Shown here piece after piece: positions 57,368 to 64,000 of a stretch of 64,000 nucleotides of DNA. Under the pieces are notes generated by a model that saw nothing but the letters and a program-made list of their open reading frames with translations, searched no databases and was not told where the DNA came from. Within the stretch, counting starts at the first letter, position 1. Each line of letters begins with the position of its first letter. Source of the DNA: Coccinella septempunctata (lineage: Eukaryota; Arthropoda; Insecta; Coleoptera; Coccinellidae); the NCBI RefSeq assembly GCF_907165205.1, contig NC_058190.1, forward strand, positions 38,862,116-38,926,115. The letters are read 5' to 3'. The position numbers and the translations under genes were made by a program.

Positions 57368-58368
57368 TTTTCATATAAGGATTAGAAATTATCCTTATCT
57401 TATTTCGAATTAGAATTTCATCCAATTCTTATGCTTTCATCAGAGACAACTCTGGTTTTCATGGAAAAAATGTGTTTCCCGAGGAAAGAATTTTTAATTT
57501 TTAGGTTAATTTGTCACGAGCACAGAATATCATCAAATGATAATCACAGAACACACCGACTTACTTTATGATGATAATCTTCGAAATCATCGACTTAAGC
57601 TACATTCACAATCAATTCACAGGCCGAAGTGCACTTCGGCACGGAAGCTTAGCAGCAATTAGCAGATGGCGTTCTCCGTTACCATTCACAATGAAATTCA
57701 AGAGAAAATTTCTTGCAAGTCGCAAACTATCACTTCGGCAAGGAATTTCGTGCCGGCTATAGATGATGCTGATGCTTATGTTTTGATCAGTTACATTTTT
57801 GATTCATTTGAGTATTTGGTTCCAAGATTATTGCGAATGGTAAATTTCGTGCCGAAGTGCACTTCGGCCCGCGAATTGATTGTGAATGCAACTTTACATC
57901 ACATTTTTAGTTGCGACCTCGGCGGTCACCTCAGAGAAAAGAATTGACCAGCTTCCCATTTTCCTTCAGCAAAATGATTGTTCCCTAATGAATATGAATA
58001 ATATGATCCATGCCTTAGCTATTCATTTGTGATCGAATCTGTTGTTTGAATTCCATTCAACTTTCTTGAGATAAAAATATTTTGCAGAGATACTTTGTCC
58101 CTGCTGCTTTGTAAGTTAAGATTATGAACTTGTTTTAACAAAAAGTTTACTTTTGAACTGTCAGAATGATTGAACTGTATATTGCAGATATGCTAAATCA
58201 ACAGCATTTTATCAAAGAGGAAAATTATATTTCTTATTATGGGTTATTGAATTGAAAGATTCAAGATAGGATTGAAAGAAAAACTCATTAAAAAATTAAT
58301 TATAAATATAATATGAAGCTTTCTTAATAATACAATCTGAATAAATAAAATTCGAATATTCTTTCATT
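57368..58368. other. Spacer between mRpL45 promoter and loco 3' end
   Basis: Holds the mRpL45 promoter side, the inverted-repeat element at 57603-57892 and, to the right, the loco 3' UTR. No gene seen; the two short + strand frames lie within the repeat element. Confidence 0.45.
57603..57892. mobile_element. Inverted-repeat element with a self-palindromic arm
   Basis: Arm one at about 57603-57645 reads CATTCACAATCAATTCACAG, then GCCGAAGTGCACTTCGGCAC. Arm two at about 57847-57892 is its reverse complement: GTGCCGAAGTGCACTTCGGC, then CGCGAATTGATTGTGAATG. The arms are about 40 bases with 2-3 mismatches. Inside each arm the 16-base stretch CCGAAGTGCACTTCGG is itself a perfect palindrome. The interior, about 200 bases, has no frame resembling a transposase. 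It sits about 240 bases upstream of the mRpL45 start. Confidence 0.8.
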
Positions 58369-61300
58369 TCAAACAAAGCTGCTAGAAGGGTGTTCCAAGA
58401 ATAAGGCCTGTTTATTTTTTATATTCTGTGAAATCTCTTTAGGCCTGCGGAATTCGCTCTGTCCCCAATTTGGGGGTTTCAGAGGCACTATCTTAGGTTT
58501 TGGCGGTAGAGGCGGGGGCTCCATTTTAAACTCCTTACCAAGAGGGCTTTCAAAAGTTTTCTGTGTACCAATCTGACTAGATTTGAAATTATTGCTTTCT
58601 GTTGAGAATTTAGGGAGGAAACTTCTCACATTATTCAATTTCATCTGTTTACTCGGAGTGTTTACAGGGGAGTCATCTTTACTTCTATTTTCCGGCCTTA
58701 TACTTTGATTTTCATAATTAACACGTGCATCTAATTCACCCTTGGTTTTGGGGCTCAAAGTCGGATTTGATGCATCGTTAGAAGTTTGGTCAGGTGCAAA
58801 ATTGCTTTCCGTGGAATGATTAGGGGATTTCCTCAGTCGATCATCCTCCTTGTCCTTCAGGAAGTCAGGGAGTTCAAAGTTTATTTCTGTACCCCTCTGA
58901 TCTTCCAATCGAGCCTTTTGAGCCCTGGTGAGGCCTTCAACAAGCTCTGAAAAAAAAATTTAAATTTATATCCAATCAAAAATTGTTAAAAAATACAAAA
59001 TTTTCGAAAATATTCTCCATCTACATGAAAGAAACTATCACGTTCAATACTAAAAAATGGCCACTCACCATTACACTCACTTTCACTGCTGGGTGACACC
59101 TGAAGTTTATTAACTCCGGCTTTCCACTTGGCTATCAATGGCTTATTCTTCAACAGATTCTGATCCGGAGTAACTGCTCCTTTACTTATTGCATTTCCCA
59201 AAATTTTACTTCTTGGAATGAGAGACTTTTTTTTCCATTCTTGGTTAGAAGAATCTCTGCGCAGAAATTTTCCAAAATAGCTAGAAGAATGTTCCGAGCC
59301 CAAGTCTTCGCTCTGCAAGAAATATTACAGATTTGTTGAATTTTCCAAGTTTAGATCGTGAAATTCTTCAATAAAAAACAATTGAAATGTTTCCCAACCT
59401 ACCTTTACTGATCCTGACTTCGGTTTTGAATTAGTGTTTTCCGATTTTTCATGGAGAATTCCTTCAAAAACCTGGTTTGTTATTTCAACTAATTTGTTGG
59501 TTTTCGAAGCACTGGTATCATTTCTCTGTTCGGGAATACTGCCGGTATTTTTTTCTGGGAAAAGTAACAAATAAATTGTCAATATTTCCACAGTACTTTT
59601 TCTTCAAGTGCATGACAAAGCAAAAATCAAGTCTAATTTTTTTAAGGATAAGTACTGACACAGAAGAAAAAAAAAAGAGTTCTTCATGTAAAATTGATCT
59701 TGATAAAATAAAGATATGCTTATATAATATTCCTCATAACTGAACGAAAACTCACCTATAAGTTGGACTTGCAGTCTTAAATTGTCAATATTGGTGATCG
59801 GACTTCGAATATCGATCAAAGAGCCTCCATCTTTTGCATTAATCACAACAACTTGATCCAGTGTGAAGTCGTACTTGTGTAGAATAGGCTTAAGCACATC
59901 GATGATCATTTTGGTCGCTTTCGACTTCACCGAGACTGTTTTCCTATTCGGAAGGTCAAGTTTGAAAACTACCCTTTGTTGGATCTTGACCTCGCAACCT
60001 GCTAATGTTGTCGATGATTCATTTGAGTCGACTGGCTGAAATAAGAAAAATTATGATGTTAAACCTTCCCTACAATTCGAATAAGTTATTACTCTCTAGC
60101 GTAATATGAACATAAATACACAATGACTTAAGCAGTGTTTCCATCCACAGCATTGTATACTCGCTTCAAGAATTATTGACATCGCAAACAATTTTGGAAA
60201 ATCGAAATTCAGTAAGATGGGGATTTCAGGTTGGTACAATAGGAATATCTGAATATCGGATCTAATATGGGTAGTTGAAAGCTGAATTCGTTATTATTAT
60301 CCAAAATCAAGAAAACAATATTCAATTTTTATCTCCAATGAAATTGTGGTAACTCATTTATTGTATTATAAATACTACTTTGTTCACCAAATAGAATGGG
60401 AAAAGTTAGTTTATGCTTGTTTTTCTAATATAGTAGCTTATTTCCAAGATTAAAATGGTATATTTAATACTTGGAAAAAAGTGTCAGGTCTCCAGGGGAG
60501 GCATAACTCATAATGAACCATAGTTATTACTATTTACTGAACGGTTTATAGTAAAAACATGCAACTTTTTGATGTATTATATTAATCCACATCTACTCAT
60601 TTTAATTGGAAATTTCAACGAAATTCGTAAGTATTTCCCCAGAAAACGTTAGTGGCAAAGTTAACATTTGACTTACCTTTGTATGTCTGTCAGTATACAC
60701 CTCAAATGAGCTGTAATTCAAGCCTCTCTTCTCCAACAACCTTTGCACTAGATCATTGATAGATTCTGAAGGTCTAATTTGTACTACGGTTGTACTACAG
60801 TTACCAAAACTAATACGACACAGTAGGTTTCCAGGGAAAGATTCGGAGTCCTCCTTAACATTCTAAAAATGAATAACGTTAAGACTCTCGAGAATCACAT
60901 CGGATAAGAAAAAACTGAAGTGTTATTAAGTCTTTAACACTTCATAAGTGTTTCGTATACTCACTTGCATATTGTTAGCGATAGCGAGATCCAGTGACGT
61001 CAGTGATGATCTACTGCTATGAATTTCGTTTTTTAACGAACCATCTCCTCCTTTGATACTCAGAGACTCCCCATTTTCGAACCTGTCTTTCGATTTGGAC
61101 CTACTCTTCCTGTGCCACGGTAAAAGACTCTTCCTTCTCCTGTCTTCTGCATTGCTCAGACTCTTCTTCAGTTTTATCGGTGTAGCTCCATTAGGTTTTG
61201 TACTATTCACCAGGCACTGTTTGTAGACGTCCGACTTTAGAAATCTGAAAATAACCGATCAAATAACGTTGCCTATAATTGATATATTCCTATTTCTCAC

Positions 61301-61569
61301 CTCGGATAACTATCGAATTTCATCAAATTCAACACCTGCTTCTGTGCTTGGTCAAATATATTGCTTGTCGCCTCGTGTAATGCCTGCTCAACGCACTGTC
61401 TACCGTGCGAATCAACGTTAACTGCCTCTGGAGCACCCACACAGATGTGCTGCTGATAGATTCTTCTAGCTTCGGCTTTCTTCTCTTGTCCGCTTGGTAA
61501 ATGGCGGAAGCGTTCGACAGCTATCCAGAAGTCGATGTTTTCCGAGCTGAACTCCTTTTTCAAAAATTC
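58369..61569 (-). CDS. loco: loco (RGS12/14-type regulator of G-protein signalling), 3' part
   Basis: Regulator of Galpha-i signalling in glia, asymmetric division and barrier formation. Seven exons seen: 61569-61301, 61244-60965, 60862-60677, 60035-59756, 59554-59403, 59312-59069, 58946-58369; sum 1989 nt, 662 residues plus stop. The first visible exon is most of an RGS domain (FLKKEFSSENIDFWIAVERF, RRIYQQHICVGAPEAVNVDS, IFDQAQKQVLNLMKFDSYPR, the last into LKSDVYKQCL). Two Ras-binding-type domains follow: exon 3 (LLCRISFGNCSTTVVQIRPS) and exon 4 (VFKLDLPNRKTVSVKSKATK). The last exon carries the GoLoco motif LEDQRGTEINFELPDFL. The remaining tail is Pro/Ser-rich (PPPLPPKPK). The 5' exons, including the start of the RGS domain, are not in this window. 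Confidence 0.93.
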
Positions 61570-64000
61570 CTGGAAAAAGGTGCGATTTATATGAGAACGC
61601 GTTTGAAATATCAAGCAGGAAAAGGAAATACAAGCCCCTTTATTCATGTGTTGTTTCAATCTGAAATTCACACAGTATACATCATTAAATTACACGCAAT
61701 GAGCAAACATTCACATAAACACATGTCAATAACCTCGTAGGTCTGAACATAAAAATGAGCTTCCAGTATATGTGATATTTTGATTAATTTCAAACTGGAA
61801 AGAATTTTAATTGAATTGCGTTTCTCATATGAAAAGATTTTCTTAATCTATTTGGGAAATAAATAATCTCTCTGAAAACCAACTGTTATCGACATGTCTT
61901 AGTGTGATTAATCACAATATATTTGAATTTTACTACCCAATCTTTAATTTGTTATGGACAAATGCACAGTTTATGCAATCTTACAAATCGTGGATATTAT
62001 CAACGCTCATGAATGTAGAGTGACTTTCTTTAGCCAATATCATGCTGAAATTAGTGTACGATATTGTTTCACCATCGAAAGGAATCAAACTAATGAAAAA
62101 ATTCCAATGGAAATTAGAAATGATGGTCCAAAAAACCAATCTTAGATTCATCCTCTGATTCTGTCTTGCTGACATTCAGAGTGATCGTATTTGGAATTCC
62201 TTATTTGAGAACGTATTAAGAGATTCACTGAATGACTATGTTTATCACCAATTATGAAAACATTAACTGCATTCATTATAATTGAAGTATTCGAAAAAAT
62301 TAAGAACGTATGGAAAAACCAAATGTATAATGCTCGATCTCAATAACTTGTCAATAAATAGTTATTGCACGAAATCGATACCGGATTCTTATGCAAATTG
62401 GTATTGTTAAATGAATAGTTTAGTGGAGTAAATTGAAGGGTTGAAAATTGGTCATTTTCAAACTACCTTATTCTTCCATTAAGTTGAATCAGATTCTTTC
62501 ATTCTCGAAGTAGTTAATGTTTATTAAATATCTTAAAAAAAAAGGAATAAGAATTTGATATTTGGTACGCATGTGTAACTTGATATACTCTTGGAGGATA
62601 GTCAACTGGAATTTGGAACACGCTGTATAGCATTTTCTTGCATCAAAAAGTGCGCAATTTAAAATACTCATCGTCATGTCCGAGCATAATAATTTATTTA
62701 CTGAATTTATTCCAAGTTAAAGACTACTACTGATTACAGTTGTAGGTTATTCTGAAGAAAAATTCCTACAAAATTGTGATGCACTTTTTCATCTATATTA
62801 TACAGGGCGAGTCTTTGACTTGTGCAGATTCCTGAGGTCAAAGAAACACTTCTTTTCTGTGCAATTTTTTGCAAATCGGTTCGGTTGAAAAGATACAGGA
62901 TGTTAGATGTTTTTGACACAGCTGCATTCAGCCAAAGAAACCAATTTTTCGTTTCTCACAGATATTTTTTATTTTTGAATAGCAAATTACTAGGAAACGA
63001 GAAAATATGAAGAATACTTTTGTCCAAAATGGTCAAAAATTCATCAACGAGTATTCAACTTATACTTAAGAGCTGGTTTCTTTGGATTTCTGGTATATTT
63101 ATTGTATGTGATGGCCAGATGTGGGTGGAATTTTGTATTAGGAGAAGATTCATCACTCCAAATTACATTTTTTTAAGGATTTTCAACACCCAGTATCTTT
63201 TCAAACCGAAGGGAAAAGGTGTTTTTTCTTCTTTAAAATATATGTACAGGCTGGGCAAAATTCGTTGTCTACTGAGGGGATCTCGAGACCTATAGCAGCT
63301 AGAAGAAAACGGATGACACATTTCCTAGCTCTTTTTCAGAGAAACAAAGAATGGTGAAAACCGTAAGCCTCTTACGATTTTTCGTTTTTCAGTTATTAGC
63401 AAAAAATGAGATTTTGACGATTTCTGAAAGTTCTCATAACGTTTTTGTCTTTGAAGTTACAAATCTGAAAATTGAACCTTCTAAAGGCCCTTTTTTACGT
63501 AGAATACACTGACGAGCTCAAAATATTTTTTCATTTCGAATCATTAGGCGAAATTTCGTTCTTTTAAATGCAAACATTTATTGAATTTGTTATCTTTGAA
63601 TTGGAGAGAAACCTTTTGTCAGTAGATTCTACGTAAAAAAGTGCCTAAGAAGGGTCAAGTTTCAGATCTCTTCAGAGACAAAAAAGTTATGGGAATTTTT
63701 CGAAATCGTCAAAATCTCAATTTTTGTTGATAATCCAAAATCTAGAAATGACAGGCCGGTTCTGTTTTCAGATTGGATTAGTCAGGAAAAAGGAGCTCGA
63801 GAATGTATCATCCGTTTTCTTCTAGCTCTTATAGTTCTCGAGATCCCCTCAGTAGACAACGAATTTTGCAATTTTGCCTACCCTGTACAAGTCGAAGACT
63901 AACCCTGTTTAGCAGCCCCTTTAAGCTTAAAGCTTCATTTAGTGCCATTTTTAGTAGGAATTAAGGAAGCTTTAAAATTAAAGGGACCTTGAGTTTAATC
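61570..64000. other. Part of a large loco intron, repeat-rich
   Basis: No upstream loco exon is found, so this is probably the start of a long intron (the RGS domain begins within an upstream exon). It contains an inverted-repeat element at about 62801-63915. Short + strand frames at 62822-63010 and 63020-63295 are inside this element and are not genes. Confidence 0.5.
62801..63915. mobile_element. Foldback-type element, family B edges, about 1.1 kb
   Basis: The outer left edge TACAGGGCGAGTCTTTGACT and the right edge AGTCGAAGACTAACCCTGTT are inverted. Inside, a long second pair of arms is present: CGTTGTCTACTGAGGGGATC then TCGAGACCTATAGCAGCTAG at 63260-63325 pairs with CTAGCTCTTATAGTTCTCGA then GATCCCCTCAGTAGACAACG at 63810-63866. 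These inner arms are about 75 bases with few mismatches. No transposase frame is present. Confidence 0.65.

Noticed and set aside
63020..63295. 91-codon frame at the right edge
   Set aside because: Lies inside the foldback element, where long inverted arms explain the sequence; not a transposase pattern.
1..64000. CRISPR arrays, operons, tRNA and rRNA genes
   Set aside because: No regularly spaced repeats, no cloverleaf with A/B box motifs and no rRNA-like conserved stretch was noticed; split genes with GT-AG introns show a eukaryote. A tRNA search program would be needed to exclude a diverged tRNA.

Overview
The window is nuclear DNA from an insect, most likely a beetle (the order is an inference; the seven-transmembrane odorant receptor and the mariner/MITE load establish only Insecta). 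It is AT-rich. Genes are split by many short GT-AG introns, and most intergenic and longer intronic DNA is filled with decayed terminal-inverted-repeat elements. Exon models below were built by hand from splice signals, reading phase and family resemblance. For the genes listed with exon coordinates the exon lengths sum to whole codons.

Left part (0-30 kb). salvador (Hippo-pathway scaffold, +) is followed on the same strand by a 24-exon ATAD2-type AAA ATPase/bromodomain gene. A single odorant receptor (-) runs towards ATAD2. It is divergent from Bicaudal D (+, dynein adaptor). A gene-poor 4 kb stretch with repeat fragments follows.

Middle part (29-40 kb). An unrecognised basic, possibly membrane-attached protein (-) is followed by a BLVRB-type NAD(P)-binding reductase (-), with a 332-bp tandem duplication just beyond its 3' end. 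Then come Mediator subunit MED6 (-), divergent from a strongly diverged CAAP1 homologue (+), and an unrecognised 175-residue Ser/Cys/Arg-tailed protein (+).

Right part (40-64 kb). UTP-glucose-1-phosphate uridylyltransferase (-) spans 8 kb. Its fourth intron holds a three-layer transposon nest: a dead mariner, split by a LINE 3' fragment with 13-bp target duplications, itself split by a 180-bp hAT-like MITE with a perfect 8-bp target duplication. Its first intron holds unexplained coding-like stretches. Riboflavin kinase (+, single exon), TMEM147 (+), mitochondrial ribosomal protein L45 (-) and the 3' two-thirds of loco (-, RGS, two Ras-binding domains, GoLoco) follow. The start of loco lies outside the window.

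The protein-coding genes are conserved housekeeping or signalling genes and do not form a single pathway. I found no convincing new multi-gene system. The most unusual material is the nested transposon in the UGP intron, the unexplained ORFs in UGP intron 1, the diverged CAAP1 homologue and the two unrecognised proteins.
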